NCBI GenBank assembly: GCA_013368325.1
Contig: JAACJK010000165.1
Span: forward strand, 620,001 to 684,000
Source of the DNA: Ephemerocybe angulata
Lineage: Eukaryota; Basidiomycota; Agaricomycetes; Agaricales; Psathyrellaceae
Direction: 5' to 3'
DNA: 64,000 nt
Position 1 is the stretch's first letter. Each line of letters opens with the position of its first letter. The notes beneath the pieces were generated by a model. The model worked only from the letters and a program-made list of their open reading frames with translations. It made no database searches and had not been told where the DNA came from. Positions 20,751 to 34,300 of the stretch are shown here, one piece after another. Both the position numbers and the translations under genes were made by a program.

Positions 20751-23700
20751 CGTAGCCGGGGACGACGACGAGGCCAGCTAAACGGGAAGGTTTGCCCCTA
20801 TCTTGGTGATGTTCACCAGTTGATTGGGCGACCTCACTGCTTGCTTCCAACCACGATGACTGTCGGCAGCGAGGACGACTTCGCCGATTCTGCGCCCTGG
20901 TGAGTGGATATGTGTGCACTGTGTGCGCCCTCACTCACTGTCATCTGTCATCAACAGCGGTGGCAAGGCCCGATAACGCGCGAAGGTGGTTGTAGAGACG
21001 ATTGCCGTCGGTTCCAAGCCGGTTCCTCCTCAAATGTCTGTCAAGGCTGAGTCACTGTACCAGGACGGGTGGGAATTGATAGAAAGGTGAGTGCTCTGCT
21101 ACCAGACACTGTATGTATGCATATTGATCAGTATAGACCCTGATCGCCTTCTCTCCACCCACTGCCAATACCTGAAGACCCCAGCTCATCGCTCTCAAAA
21201 TAAACTTTCGACGCGCACCCTCTTTCTCTTCGCCATTTTTTGACTCGATAATTGATGTGGGAGGAGCGATAGTGGGATATACGAACGCTAGGTGAGACTA
21301 TTCTACCCTGATATGCTGAAGGTTCGCTCATATCCCCCTTGGACTTCCCCAGGCCCTGTCATTTCGCCACAAGGATCTACATAGTTTCAAGGGCCCAAAT
21401 ACGAGGTTAATACCGTCCGAGGTATTATAGAAGTATCATACACACCGGAACCTTGAATCTAGCCTGATCTCTCTCGCAGCCACCGATGACTGCGCCTGCA
21501 GCTGAAGTGGTCGAGACGTATGCGAGAAAGCTCTACACCGGCTCGACAGTCGACACACCATTCTAGTCAAACCAAAAGGGGGCATTCGTGAAGCACATTC
21601 AATCAGAGTCTGACGACCCACAGATCGACAGAGAATCCACGGTCGAAGGAGGATTAACACTGGCTTCACGACGGGCGCTTAACGCGACCTTCGACGCCAC
21701 AGCCTGTACGACGGACGACGACGCCCCGTACAACACCAAGTGAATATCCAGGGGGAGTGTCGGGCACTCCCACTGGCACCAATCGTGGAGCGTGAGGCGA
21801 AATCAGAAGAGGAACCATAGCCCGTAGCCCCGTTGAAACACTTGCGTTCCGGAGTCCGTTACTATGGCTGTCATCCCTGCGCCCAAAGCGATGCGAGCTT
21901 CTCAGAGACGATCTCGGTCGAGTGAGTGTCCTCTGTTCCATCTCGCAAAGACTGACCTGGCTTCTCCACTCACATCAGCCTACCCCTCTATGAGCCAGCG
22001 ACGCGACATGCCGGGGCGATTCCGCCTCAGGAATCACTTGGACGCGAGAACAATGATGGTCGGGAGACGGTGAGTGTATGTCAGGCAGAGCCAAGCACGA
22101 CGAATCTCACTTCACCATGCCAGTGTCGGTCATACTCTCAACGCCAGCGCCCGCATTTTATCTCCTCCTGTATCTCCACCTGTATCTATTAACGCTCTGA
22201 TTCATGAGCCAAAATTTGGATGTATGTGCTACTATAATGAGTTCTCGATCTCGCCTGCGACCCAAAAGGGCGTGCCCTCCTTCCTTCCAGGCATCCAGAT
22301 GGATGAAGTGACAGATGGTTTGAGGCAAGACTAGCGGGGTCAAAGTGACCCTGAACTCGAAACCACGCGAAGAATGTACTTTCTCTAAACCATATCATGC
22401 GCATTGTATGTATCCAGATCGACTGAGGTCCCAGAAACGCAGCCTAACTTGAAGAGGACTGACATGAGGCGATGAAACACGGGCCTGGGCACGGGCGCTT
22501 AAATTGCTCTGTGCGCACATGCGATGGCACGTTGGAGCGTGGATTTCATTTTAGCATGTCATGCTAGTCCTCAGGCTGACACCTATATTCTCGGCTTCAA
22601 TGAATTTACCCGCACTCCTCACATCCACGAGGTGTGCAGACCTTCAACGTCCTCTGTAGGAGGTATCCCCCGGGCCAATGTGACCCTCTTTTGGTGGGCT
22701 ATCGCACTCGATTGAGCAGCCAGAACACTCGATCCAGCTTAAGGTATATCTTGGGCCTACCGATGTGGACGAGGAGAGCAGCGATGAGGCCAGCTAAATG
22801 GGAACTTTTGCCCCTATCTTAGATGTGACGTCTGAATCATGTTTTCGGTTCGACAACCTCATGACCACCATGACAGTCGACAACAAGGACAACGCCGACA
22901 ATTCTGAGGCCTATTGAGTGAGTGGGATAGGCGACGAAACCATAAAATCCCGCCCCTCTAGGTGAGTTCACGACTTAAAAGGCAGGGAGGGGCATCCTGA
23001 CGACATGTGGACAGAGAACCTGGTGCCAGTGTATATTGTCGAGACTGTCAGTGTCACTCATATCGATCGTAAGTCAGCCGAACCCTTTTGACGGAATTCC
23101 AAGTGGCTCGTAGGATGGATCAGCTCGGAAGCCATGCACGAAACGTTCGAACCACCGCCGTTCTTGGAAAAGTGCATGCTGTTTCAGGATGGTCAGATTG
23201 GGTGGTCCGTGAAGTCTATGAACGTTTGGTTAAAGCGGTTACTTATCGACTCGAACGCGCGCTGATGACGATTCGCCCTCAGACTGTGGGCGCAGAAAAT
23301 CTTGGGCATAGAAAACGACGCCTTACGTTTACCCCTCCATTTTTGCGGTAAGTGCAAGCGTGTGCAGGTGCTCGAGGGGAGCCAATACTGAGACGTATTT
23401 TAGGCGCCCGTACCCGAGTTTCATCGCCGGTCGCGGAGAAAGGTGAAAGGCATCCTGGACCCAGAAACATGGATCTAGTTGGTACATCCCCTCGCTCAAC
23501 CCCTCGCTCAACCCCCTAATTAACCTCGTTTTAGACTTGCTCTGGGTGGGAGGGGGAGTGCACAAGTATGTCTGCGCTCTCTTGTTCAGCCATCCGGGGA
23601 AATCTCCGGTTAGCAGCAATTGGCTTGGACTGCAACGTTGCCACTCCTTTCCCTATTATCGTCTCCCTCTGGTCTGCCTGTCCGTTCCCGTTATTAACTC

Positions 23701-23966
23701 GTGCCCGTGCCTCACCATTTCGGATGTCTCATATAAGTATATCCTGTTTCATAGGCCATTCAAGCCACAATTCGGAATCACGTTGCGCTTCCAACATGGT
23801 CATTTACCCTTTCACAGCGCTGCTGCAGCCTGCCTGATGTGTGACATGCACCAGACCTCATGTTTGTGTAGCATAACTTGGATGATCTACTGGCTGTGCC
23901 CGTCTCGCTTTCGAAACCATCCCTCCACCCACCCCCTCCACCCGCCCTTCTCATAACCTCCCCACT

Positions 23967-26046
23967 ATGTCTACTTCCGCGTGCATTCCGCCGAACGCAG
24001 ACGTCGTTGGATTGGGTGTCCGATTGGCTATCTACGCCCAAAACCTTTTGTGCTTTCCCCCTGCTTTCTGGGCGCTCTTCGATGGAACGGTATCCAGGCT
24101 CGAACTGGACTATGCGGAGAACCAGACAATAACAAACCTCATCCTTGCATTCGCCATTATCGTCGCCTCCGTTATTCAGTCATGGACGCAGGGCTTGACG
24201 AACTACCATGCCACCATCATCCTCGACATGTCGTGGATGAATAACACGAATGCCGCCATTTACTTCCTATTATACGTCCAACACAAGAGCCAGTCGCCGT
24301 TGGGTTCCGGACGCCTCGTGGAGCCCACCTTCAGCGCATGGACGAGGCATATTATTAATTATATCAGATATTCGCCCCTTCCCTGGCTCAGGTTCCATCT
24401 GACGAGGCCGCCTACATCATGGATGAACCGGGGGCAAGGATATCATATCTCGAGTGGAGAATCCGGGCGGTCTCGCAGGTCCTCTGTGGAGGCTGTAGGT
24501 GCCGAGACTTGGGACATGGGCAACCCACACACTGCTGCTAAGTCTGTCCTCAACCGCCATTTCTTGGCCTTGGGCTCACTCCATCTGACCCTGATGGCCG
24601 GGCTCGGATTGTATCTTTGGAGCGACGTCCGCGCTTTCAACTTTGGCAACACGCAGAAAATATCCAAGGCGAACACCTGCGCGGCGGAGCATGCCCACCT
24701 CTCGATCCTTGGTAGCCCTGTCCCCTTCAAGTCGACGGGGCTGCGGATTGCCTCCCTATTTGTCTACAGCCTATTTTTGGCTCCAGGGATTAACCTCCTA
24801 CCCGCCATTGTGGGGGTCATCAGCTTCCACTATATCCCACACGGTGAACCTCCGAACTTCATGCGCTACTTTCGAGGGGGGCGCCTCATCCGCCGCTTGC
24901 AGAAGTTTATCGCGCGGTTGTGGAGTGCGTTTCCATCCATTCTCGGTTTGGCCTTCCTGTTGTCTATCAACCTGGTCTTCATCATCGACATCGAGCTCAC
25001 ACTGAGACGGAATGCAAGTCTCCGAGAGCAGGACGAATTCCCGTGGGGGTTTGGGCAAACACTAGCAATAATTCCGCTCCTCATGCCACTCCGTGATATC
25101 GCCGAGGCCCTTCTCGCCCGTAGGATGCAAAAGGCTTTGAACCTGCGTCTCGAGAGCGCCGTCAAACAAAAGCAATGGGATGCAGTCCTTGCCTTTGTTG
25201 CGAGAGGGGCAGATCCCAATACTGACATGCGAGGTGTGTACACTCCATTCAAGACCACATTATTACGGCTAAGCATGAGACCACAATATTAGGAGAAACA
25301 ACCGCAATCCGAGAGGCATGCTTTTCTGATACAGCACTGGGCGTCGTTAGGGCCCTGTTAGATGCAGGTGCAGATCCAAATATTGACCGTAGGTGACAAA
25401 CAGGGGGATTTTATACAAAGGCTTATCTTCATTCAATAGCCGGCCCAAGGAGAGACACGAACACTATTAGGAGGGAGAATAAAGACTGCCTCCAGCTCCT
25501 GATGAACTATGAGAATGGGTTCCTCGGTGTGTTCTTTGTTAAGTCTCACATGATAGTGCTAATGCTTCTATCCACTTAGATGGGGCATCTGCGCTGAGTG
25601 GCATGACGGTTAAGGGATATGGTGCCGGGGTCATGCTCCTTCTCGCTAAGCCTGGAATCGAGGTCAATGCGGCAGATACCGATGGGAGGACACCCTTGCA
25701 TGTTGCGGCAGCCAAAGGCCACGAAGTAATTCTCAAACACCTTCTTGCCGCGCCTGGGATCGATGTCAATGCACCAGACACCAACGGGTGGACAGCCTTG
25801 ACCTGGGCGTCCTTCAGAGGCAACGAGACCATTGTCAAGGACCTCTGCGCAGTTCCCGAAATTATCGTCGATGTGGCTGACATTAAGCGCCGGCTTGAAC
25901 ATCCACCTGAAGGCGAGATGTGGAAGGATCCTGCATCGAAGGATGAGCAGGGCGAGTGTATACGGGTATTGGAAGAGTTCGTTGAATTGAAACGCGGCAG
26001 CACACAGGAGGAAACACCTGATGGAGAGCAAAGGGGCGGTTTGTAG
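23967..26046 (+). CDS. Membrane-ankyrin protein, paralogue 1 (638 aa; short ankyrin array)
   Basis: Exons 23,967-25,233, 25,293-25,388, 25,440-25,526 and 25,580-26,046; all introns 51-59 bp, phase 1. The N-terminal part (about 1-390) has about seven hydrophobic helices, with family blocks GVRLAIYAQNLLCFPPAFWAL, GLTNYHATIIL, SWMNNTNA, GSLHLTLMAGLGLYLW, NLVFIIDIELTLRRN and a final helix ending PLRDIAEALLARR. Two ordinary ankyrin repeats follow (ARGADPN, LLDAGADPN), split by introns. The last exon has an opening half-unit, two full 34-residue units (DGRTPLHVAAAKGHE...; NGWTALTWASFRGNE...) and the C-terminal cap ending near EFVELKRG. No known family function comes to mind; localisation in a membrane with the ankyrin domain on one side is inferred. 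The start ATG aligns with the paralogues (ACIPPNADVVG matches IPGNPDIAG). This paralogue has the shortest array. Confidence 0.85.
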
Positions 26047-28006
26047 GCAATTTGTCTTCATGGACTAGGGAAGTCAAGTTCGAGTATATACTCTCCATGT
26101 GTTTACCACCTGCATCACTCTGGGCGCTCTATCAACCTTGCTTTGATAGACGTACATGCTTCGAGTTAACTTCTATTTCGTTCTGAGATCTGTGTCTAGA
26201 CCGAGACATATGGAACGCCTTATCAGTTGTTGTTGACAACTCCGCCGAGATCAGCTTGACATCCTTCAAGCCTCATGCCTTGAGGCGCCGACTAGCCCAA
26301 AGAATATGCAGTCGCACATACCTCGCATCCATCGAATACCCAATATATGCGCCCTCCGGTTGCCGGTGTCCAAAGTCTCCCTTTGAAAACCCGACCATCC
26401 CAAGGTACCGGGTACTGTACCGCCACAGCCAGCCACCATTTAACAGTCTCATGAGCCCACAGATATAGCAACATCTAGGCTGCTTTGATAGGTGCGAAGA
26501 GCCCAAGGTCTGGTATGTGGAATCTCGGCGCAAGAATGACCACGCTCGACGGGCGCCTAAATCAGCATCAGCAATTTGCACGATAAGGGTCCCAGCAGAT
26601 GTCGAAACAAGGACCCTGAAGGGGTAGATAATCTGCGGCGCTCTCGTACGTATCTCTTGCATAAACCCACTTATACGGATAACGTCCGACGTCTGTGGTG
26701 CAGGGCGCACTCCCGGGACCCGGGCGCTAAAGAAATCCTCCAGCCCTGATCCCACAATGCCGCAGTACCTCCGCCCACCATTCCTTCACCATCAATGCCG
26801 CCAACCGCTCGCATGCTTTCAGTTCAAGGAGTGGGCAGCCTTGTCCTCAGCGCGCTTCTCGTGGTTGCTTGATACGCCACCTCGCGATCCCAACCACCCT
26901 CGAGCTTCTTCGATACTTCAAAAGGTACTCGCTAAATCTGACGATCGCGAGTATTCCAGCCCTATGCAAGGCCGTTCTTGGCACTACAGGACTGACGGTT
27001 GCGCTAGCGTGTGCTCTCCTCCATGCAGGCGCGGTGCGAACGCGACAGCCCAGGCTCTCGTATCCCCCTCAAGACGTCCGTTGCTGCTGTTCCCCTGTAT
27101 CCGGCAAGTCGTCTCCTCCGTCTCCTGTTAAGCTTCGATAGTTCCCCAAATGAATCATGGTGGGTTGGTGATAAAGGGCAGGGACGGGTCCATGCGCGTT
27201 GTCGACGGCAAGGGACAGGTGGTGGATAGAGACGGCAAGGGGAAACCATCGGAGAATTTAATCGAGAGGTTGTGCAGGGCGGCGGAGGTGAGGTAGAGAA
27301 ATGGGGTGGAGCACTCGCGCTGAGCGCGAAGGGGTAACAAGTCGGTGGCTTAAAGAGGGAGGATTGCTCGGGACATCCGGATCTTGTAGAGGAGGAGGCG
27401 GAGAAGTGACTTGGTGCCATTAAGGTAAGTCGGTCGAGGACGGGATTTCCCAAACTCTAGAGCAGGAAAGTGTCAATGAGGCGAGGTGTAGGCTGAGCGA
27501 GATCGGGTCTTCGGTGTCGTCTAAAGGCTCCAGAGCGCGAGGGGGATGAGGTGTTGTGGGGAACAATAGGGAACGATACAACAGTGATCGCGGTTGGGGA
27601 AGCGGAGGAAGGGGTACGAGAGGTGCTGTTGGACGCGACGGCATGTGGGCAGTTTGAATCAAGGCAGTTGGGAATCTTGAGGTTGACGAGCGGAGCAGCG
27701 GTACTGAAAGGATGGGAAGACTGCGCAGGCGAAGGCGTAGAGGAGAGAATACGACCCGTGACGGGAGTTTCTGATCAGCTGAGCGGGCGCGGAGGGAGCT
27801 CAGGCATGGCAGAGAAGGCGGATGTCTGACAGTTAAAGGGTCAGCTTGAGGGAAAAGACGACAGAAAACATCTAGCAAAACTCACCAGGGCCAGTTAAAC
27901 TCGTTTGACGTAGTGGTTGGAGGACGTCGTGGTTGGAGAGAGACACGCGCGGGTGATGGCAAGCTAGATGGGAATCATGGGATCATTGAAAGATCTTTCT
28001 TGAACC
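26047..28006. other. Spacer with duplicated flank and minus-strand relic copy 2
   Basis: Near 26,545 the flank reads CTCGACGGGCGCCTAAATCAG, matching the downstream flanks of the other paralogues. A CGGGCGCTAA variant is at 26,721. From about 27,140 to 28,000 lies the second copy of the decayed minus-strand relic (GAAGGCGTAGAGGAG near 27,731; GTCAGCTTGAGGG at 27,841). No intact gene. Confidence 0.5.
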
Positions 28007-29930
28007 ATGACCATCACCAGGTCGGTATTCCGAATCCAAGCTATCGACGACAAGCAAGGTAGAGTAATATCTATTGGCTTTCACGAAACTCGACGACTTA
28101 TCCCTGATACAAGGGACTAGATCCCCGTTTGAATCCGTGCTGAATACCAACTACGTGCCTTCTGAAGAAGAATGTCGAAACATCGAAGGCTATCTTGAAA
28201 CACTCAGAATCGGTCTTTCTAGGCTGGAGGATCAAGCACGGATAGTACGCGAGGCCACCGAAGGAGATATTGGGCCTGATCTTGAACTTGAAGAACTGAA
28301 ACTGTTCATCGCTGCCCATTGTGCGCTTTTGTCACCTGCCAGACGTCTCCCGGACGATATCCTCCGGGAAGTATTCCTCAATTGCCTCCCGCCTAACCAC
28401 AACGCTACATTTTCCCCGGCCGACTCACCCGTCCTACTTACTCACGTATCAAATCGATGGCGCGATGTTGCGTTCTCCACGCCTCGCCTCTGGTCGACCC
28501 TCCATATCCCGCTCCTCTCAAGATTGCTTGACTACTCCTCCAACAGAATGTCCACGATCAAGGAATGGATGGCACGCTCAGGATCAGTTCCCCTTTCGCT
28601 CTCCTTTGGCACTCTGCCCGTCGCGCTCCTCCCTACCATACCGGACATCGGTCTTCTGCTTTCCGTTCTCTCTCCGGCGTTGACCAGATTGGAGAATATG
28701 TCGATCACTCTACGTGGACGGCGACATTCAATCTTCAAAAAGCTTATCCAGTCGCTCGAAAAAAAAAGAAGGAACCCGTTTCGCCGTGTACCGAAGCTGG
28801 AGCTCTATATTGACCTGGCGGCCATTCCCAATGCCAGGCTTCTTACGCGCCTCGAATGTGACGGCATTCTGTCAGCGTTGCATCTGGAGGATAACATGCA
28901 TCTGAAGGATCTGACTCTATCCACCTCCTTCAGCTTGGCAACCCTGCCCAACACTATGAAAGGCCCACATCCATGGTCGAATCTCGAATCGTTGAGGATC
29001 CAACCCCACCGTCGTGATCACAACGAAAATGGTCTTGTCAGGTCTATCATCTGCGATGTTCTCCTTGATGTCCTGGCGCTCTGTCCAAACCTCAAATTAC
29101 TCGAGGCGAGATGCTCTCAGTTTCAGGAACTGCCGATCCCGGGTCGAGAAGCCGTCACTTTGCCAAAGCTGAAGCACGTCTCCCTCTCTCTCGCCGCTTG
29201 GAAGAACCTACACGTTGTCGACTTCCTCGCAAAGTGTGACTGGCCTGTGTTATCCTCCCTCCACCTCTGCGTCGAGGAAATCGAAGGCCCCGTCAACGTT
29301 CTCTCAGCACTCACCGATAGATATGGGCCCCGATTAACCACTTTGCAGTTCACATTCCCCAACATGCCTAAAGGTTATCTTGGCAAGCTTATATTCGAGC
29401 TCCCTAACCTCTTGCAGCTGCATCTACACCACGAAGCGAGCGCCGAACACGAAATCCAACTCTCGGACGAAGAGGAGGACGGCGGAAGCGATAGCGGGGG
29501 ATTTGAAGAACATTTTGGCGACGGGCTTCTCTCGGTTTTCTCCTCGTTCGAACCAGTATTGGACGACGAGCTTCTGGCGGTTCTCACTCCCAAAGGAGCC
29601 AAACAGGCTCGGCCATACGTGTGCCCTTGCCTGCAGTATCTCAGATTGGAAGGTGGCACGTCTTTTAGCACGGAAGGCATCTTGGGCCTACTTCGTATGC
29701 GCTCAACCTCGCCGTCAGGACCGTTCAAGCAGCTCTACACCACCTTCCGAAAGGGAGCGGCGCACGACAGGTTAAGGAAGGAATGTGCTGATCTGGTAGA
29801 AGCTGGGCTTGACCTGCAGCTTGTGAATCCGGAACTAGAGGTTACAGGAGGCCCCGGATACTCGCTGTGTAAAGCGAACTTGCCGCTTGATGATGATCCA
29901 TTTGCTTTAGGTTGGCAGCCTTATCAGTGA
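28007..29930 (+). CDS. F-box-like protein, paralogue 1
   Basis: A long frame with an F-box-like segment (RRLPDDILREVFLNCLP...LLTHVSNRWRDVAFSTPRLWSTLHI, about residues 91-145 of the 618-residue frame) after a coiled region. It is followed by leucine-rich segments and an acidic patch (EEEDGGSDSG). F-box proteins recruit substrates to SCF ubiquitin ligases. Basidiomycete genomes hold large expanded families of this type with unknown targets. Its closest relative here is at 50,556-52,454 (shared RSPF...NTNYVPSE, PPNHNATF/PSNHNATF, SMKGSLPWSNLES-like block, FPNMPKGYL, ALGWQPYQ/ALGWARSQ). Start: either ATG 28,074, or by analogy with the paralogue ATG 28,007 with a 55-bp intron (28,059-28,113) joining exactly before GTRSPF. 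I prefer the spliced form. Confidence 0.8.
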
Positions 29931-31336
29931 GTATACTACGTAGCTGCGCCCTCTCTGTAACACGTTTGTAACTTGCCTCTGTGTGTGTGCTGGAGTGTTT
30001 TGGATGCTCGCTTTTTCAGAGGGGTGTAAAAATCCGCTGCGTCGCGCGGCAAGAGGTCCATTGTCATAGAGCGTGGTACAACTGCGGCGTGTAGGTGACG
30101 CCTGGACTTAGATTCAGTACGAAAGATACATATGCACTTGCCAAGGCTATAAGCCAACGGAAGAAGGTGGCGGTGGTCTGGGCGCTTCACGCCAAACACC
30201 GGATCCTTCGCTTGCGCCCGACTAAGTCAAATCATTTTGAGCTATTCCTTAAACACACTGAGCTGCAACGAAGTTGGCCAGGTAAACTCAGGAACTCAGG
30301 GGAGATTCTCTCGAACTTGAAGGCAAGAGAGTTTGCCCAAAGTTTGCCCATATCGTGGCTATGCGATCCGGCGATCAAAGGCGCTTGGTGCGGCAGTTGC
30401 TTGAACTCGACCACCATGTCGTCGACATCGAGCTGTCTGAATGTGACACGGTACGCTGAGATGAACTCACGACTGTAGCGGTTATGTCTCCTGTTTCGCC
30501 GGTCGATTCACAGTTGTTCGTCGGCTTGCATTTGGCTGAGGCTGTTATTGGAGCCTGTGGGGGAGAAATAGACGATATCTCAAGGGTGAGTATCTCGGAT
30601 TTTCATTCCATTTGTGCTGGCTCACCTTATGTTGGCTCACCAGCTCAGCATGGTCATTTTTTTCTTCTTTTCGACTGGTCATCGTGGAGGATGGAGGAAG
30701 CACTGCAGAAGGCAGGGCGGCGAGAGAGTGTCCTTGAATCGTCAACACTGCACGACTGACCTTTGCGAGAGAAACTACGGCTGGGCGACGTGATATTCAT
30801 TCGTTCCGACACGATCCCGGAAGACTCTATCAGGCTGGGCGAGGGGTGTGCTCGTTTGTTAGAGACGTTCGGTGGTTTCACCAGGCTCCATATCTCATTC
30901 GCAAAAACCCGCACGCGTCCAACGAACTCGAAATCAGCGGGGAGTGAGGTTGACATAGTCGTGTTATTTCCGGTGAGTAGCAGCCCAACGCATTTCGACG
31001 CGCTTTACGAATTAAACCGCGTAGAATCAACACTTCGATTCTCTGCCTAATCGAGGCAAAGTTTGTGTTGGTGGGCGACCGGTGTGTGCCCCTGTGGGTA
31101 CGGGTGTGGGCGTTCGAACCTCGGAAGAACTGGTTTTTGTGAGTGCTCGAGTATGCCCATTGTTCTTTGGTCATCACACGGCTTCGATCTGCCTGCCATG
31201 CCTTCTCATTTTCAGCATCCGTCCGATGCCGATGTCACACAGAGCCCGCTCTTGATCATCTCTGCCTCATGTCCTGCGATGTACTTGGATTGCAGCGACA
31301 CCAGCTTGCCGCTCCTTTGCATCCCCCTCCATCTCC
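29931..31336. other. Spacer with plus-strand gene scraps and a duplicated promoter-side block
   Basis: About 30,400-31,000 reads protein-like plus-strand text: LLELDHHVVDIELSECDT; then VMSPVSPVDSQLFVGLHLAE; then KLRLGDVIFIRSDTIPEDS and FGGFTRLHISFAKTRTRP. These are joined by possible introns but also interrupted by stops. The family is unknown. About 31,050-31,180 (AAGTTTGTGTTGGTGGGCGACC...TGTGGGTAC...GCCCATTGTTCTTTG) matches 38,665-38,955 upstream of the next paralogue, so this promoter side was duplicated with the gene. Confidence 0.5.
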
Positions 31337-34300
31337 ATGTCTAGTGGCTCTTGCAAACTCCCGGGCAATCCAGACATCGCGGGTGTCGGCGTCCGCATCG
31401 CGATCTACATCCAGAATCTCCTGTGCTTCATCCCCGCATTCTGGGCGCTCGCGGACGGAAAGGTTACTCGGGGCGAATTGGAAGCCGCGGAAACACAGGC
31501 CACGACGAACCTCGTTCTCGCGTTCGCGATTCTCATATCCTCCATCGTTCAGGCTCAAACGCTGGGATTGACGAACTATCACGCCAGTATTGTTCTCAAC
31601 ATGAGTTGGATGAACAACACGAATGCGTTCATCTACTTTTTGCTTTACGTTCAGTACAAGAGCCAGGGGAGCAATCCGCGTCGGGTTCCACCCACCTGGA
31701 GTGCGTGGGCCCGGGATATCAGAGGCTTGGCTGTTTCGGTTATACCTGGTGAGTCCCGTGCCCGTAACGCTTTAACTGTTAGAGAACTAACCTTTCCACG
31801 ACAGGTACGAATCGAGGAAGGCCAGGACACGATAGCACGGACCCAGAGGGAGGAAAATCTAACGATGGCGTGGCATCATCTGTCTACGACGCTCAGATAG
31901 GTGATTCTTGTACTTCATACCTGGCATGTTCGTGAATGTTGCTCATCATATTTGCAGACGGCGATAACGACTCGCGGAGGGGTGCTAAGATCCTTGTCAA
32001 ACGCTTCGTGTTGCTTCTGGGATCGCTCCATCTCACCCTCATGGCTGGCTTAGGGCTTTGGCTCTGGAGTGACATTCGGGCGTTCGGAGAGGGGCAGGAT
32101 GCTTCCAACGAGTGTGCGGCCAAGCACGCGCTCGTCGCCATCCTGGGGAGCCATGTACCGTTTGCCTCTGAGGCGCTGCGGATCGCCTCGTTGTTCGTCT
32201 ACGCCATATTCCTTACTCCTGGAATCAACCTCCTCCTCCCAATCGCACTATTCCTCGGCCTCTACTCCTTCTGGCGTGTTCTACCCATTCCGAAGGTCTT
32301 GGCTCCGGGAGAGGTGTCAGTCGGCTCCCCCTTTCACTACGCTTGGCTCCGCCTCTCGATTCGCCGCCGTGTCTGCAACTCCATCGCTCGGCGCTGGAGC
32401 ATGCTTCCGCCATTTATCGGTCTGGTATTCTTGTTGGCTGTCAACCTCGTGTTTATCATTGATATTGAGCTCGCACTCAAGCAAAACGACGGTCTCCAGG
32501 ATAGAGAAGAAGCCGTGTGGGGGTTTGGTCAGATCCTGGCGATGCTTTTGTTGTTCATGCCCCTCCGTGATCTCACCGAGACGATTCTTGCTCGCAGAAC
32601 GAAGAAGCGACAAAAAGACTTGGATATGGGCCTTGGGGGTGCTATCAATGCAGGGAACCAGAGCATGGTTATTACCTGGCTTGCAAGAGGAGCAAACCCG
32701 AATGCCAAACTTGAAGGTATGTCAATTGAGCTCTGTGGACCTGGCAGGTGACTGACCTTAGCCTGTTCCTGATTGACAGATATAGAGGAGATATCCACAA
32801 TGCACATGGCTTGCACCCGTGAAGATTTGGACATCATTAGAATACTATTAGAAGCAGGGGCAGATCCAAACATCGAAGGTAGGCTCCAACGAGTGTGTCT
32901 TATGCGCGCACTCACTCATATATACAGGCGGTCAGAGGAGGGACCCCTATACAATTGACAGGGATAATAAGGATAGTCTTCGGCTTCTCAATCAAGTCGA
33001 GATGGGGACTCTAGGTGGGCTGTCATGTAGCACAATATCAAATATGCAAAACTCATATTTCCCTGTAGATCCGGTAAAAGCGCTGGTTCAGGCAGCGAAA
33101 AATGGATATGGAGCTGCAATCAAGGTCCTTCTCGGCTTTATGAAAATCAAGCCTGACGAGAAAGAGGTATGTGCTGTGGCCTGCCCAATGCATAGATTGA
33201 AAACCCCCGTTTTCAAGAGTTTTCTTGAGGTTTTCTCCAAAATCAAAGTCCATGCCGGGAACACCGACGAGGTAGCCTCTCCTGCCACGGCAGTCACCAA
33301 GGTGCAGGAATTTGAAACCGTTATCTTGAAGCTCCTTTTCGCTGCGCCAGGGATCGACGTCAACGCGCCAGACACCAAATTTTACGGGAGGTCACTCTTG
33401 ACATCTGCATCACAGAAGGGTCACAAAGCTATTGTCAAGCTCCTTCTCGCCTCACCTGGTATCGACGTCAACCTGCCAGATATTGACGGGAGGACACCCT
33501 TGAGCTTGGCGGCGAGGTACGGCCACGAAGCCATTGTCAAGCTCCTTCTCGCTGTACCTGGGATCAATGTCAATACAGCAGACGTCCAAGGGAGGACACC
33601 CTTGAGTTTTGCGGCCGAGACAAAGCACGAAACTGTTTTCAAACTCCTCCTCGCTGCGACTGGAATAGACGTCAACGCGCCAGACACCAGCGGGCGGACA
33701 CCCTTGACATATGCGACCTGGAACGGTCACGAAGCTGTTGTCAGGCTCCTCCTCACCGTGCCTGGAATCGACGTCAATGAATCAAACGCCGGCGGGCAAA
33801 CGCCCTTGAGTTTAGCGGCTGGCAGAGGTCACAAAGCTGTTGTCGAGCTCCTTCTTGCTGCGCCTGGGATCAACGTCAATACAGCAGACGTTCAAGGGAG
33901 GACACCCTTGAGTTTTGCGGCCGAGACAAGGCACGAAACTGTTTTCAAACTCCTCCTCGCTGCGACTGGAATAGACGTCAACGCGCCAGACACCGATGGG
34001 CGGACACCCTTGACATATGCGACCTGGAACGGTCACGAAGCTGTTCTCAACCTCCTTCTCGCGACTCCTGGGATCGACATCAACACACCAGACATTGACG
34101 GGTGGACAGCCTTGATGTATGCGGCCTGGAACGGTTATGAAGCGGTTCTCAGGCACGTCCTCGCCGCCCCTGGGATTAACGTCAATGCGGCAAATACCAG
34201 CGCGCAAACGTCCTTGATGTATGCGGCCAGCAATGGTAATGACGCTGTCCTCAAGCTTCTTCTCTCCGCACCCGGAATTGACGTCAGCATGCGCGATATT

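Larger units (their letters stand above)
17990..23966. other. Long spacer after the ankyrin fragment: duplicated flank and decayed genes
   Basis: About 18,060-18,620 resembles the 3' flank of the third membrane-ankyrin gene (41,760-42,340): both have CCAATGACTCGG(A/G)(A/G)ATCGTTGTT, then CTCGACGGGCGCTTA. A tandem 52-bp duplication lies at 18,893-18,996. Decayed minus-strand gene text lies at about 19,850-20,750. Two related plus-strand scraps, near 20,795-20,930 and 22,805-22,930, both read GCCCCTATCTT and later an ATGAC(T/A)GTC start-like word. I find no intact gene. Confidence 0.55.

Noticed and set aside
23967..25233. Calling the seven-helix part a rhodopsin-type GPCR or a TRP channel
   Set aside because: No DRY, NPxxY or retinal-lysine motif, and no pore or TRP-box pattern that I can recognise; ankyrins are on the opposite end from TRPA.
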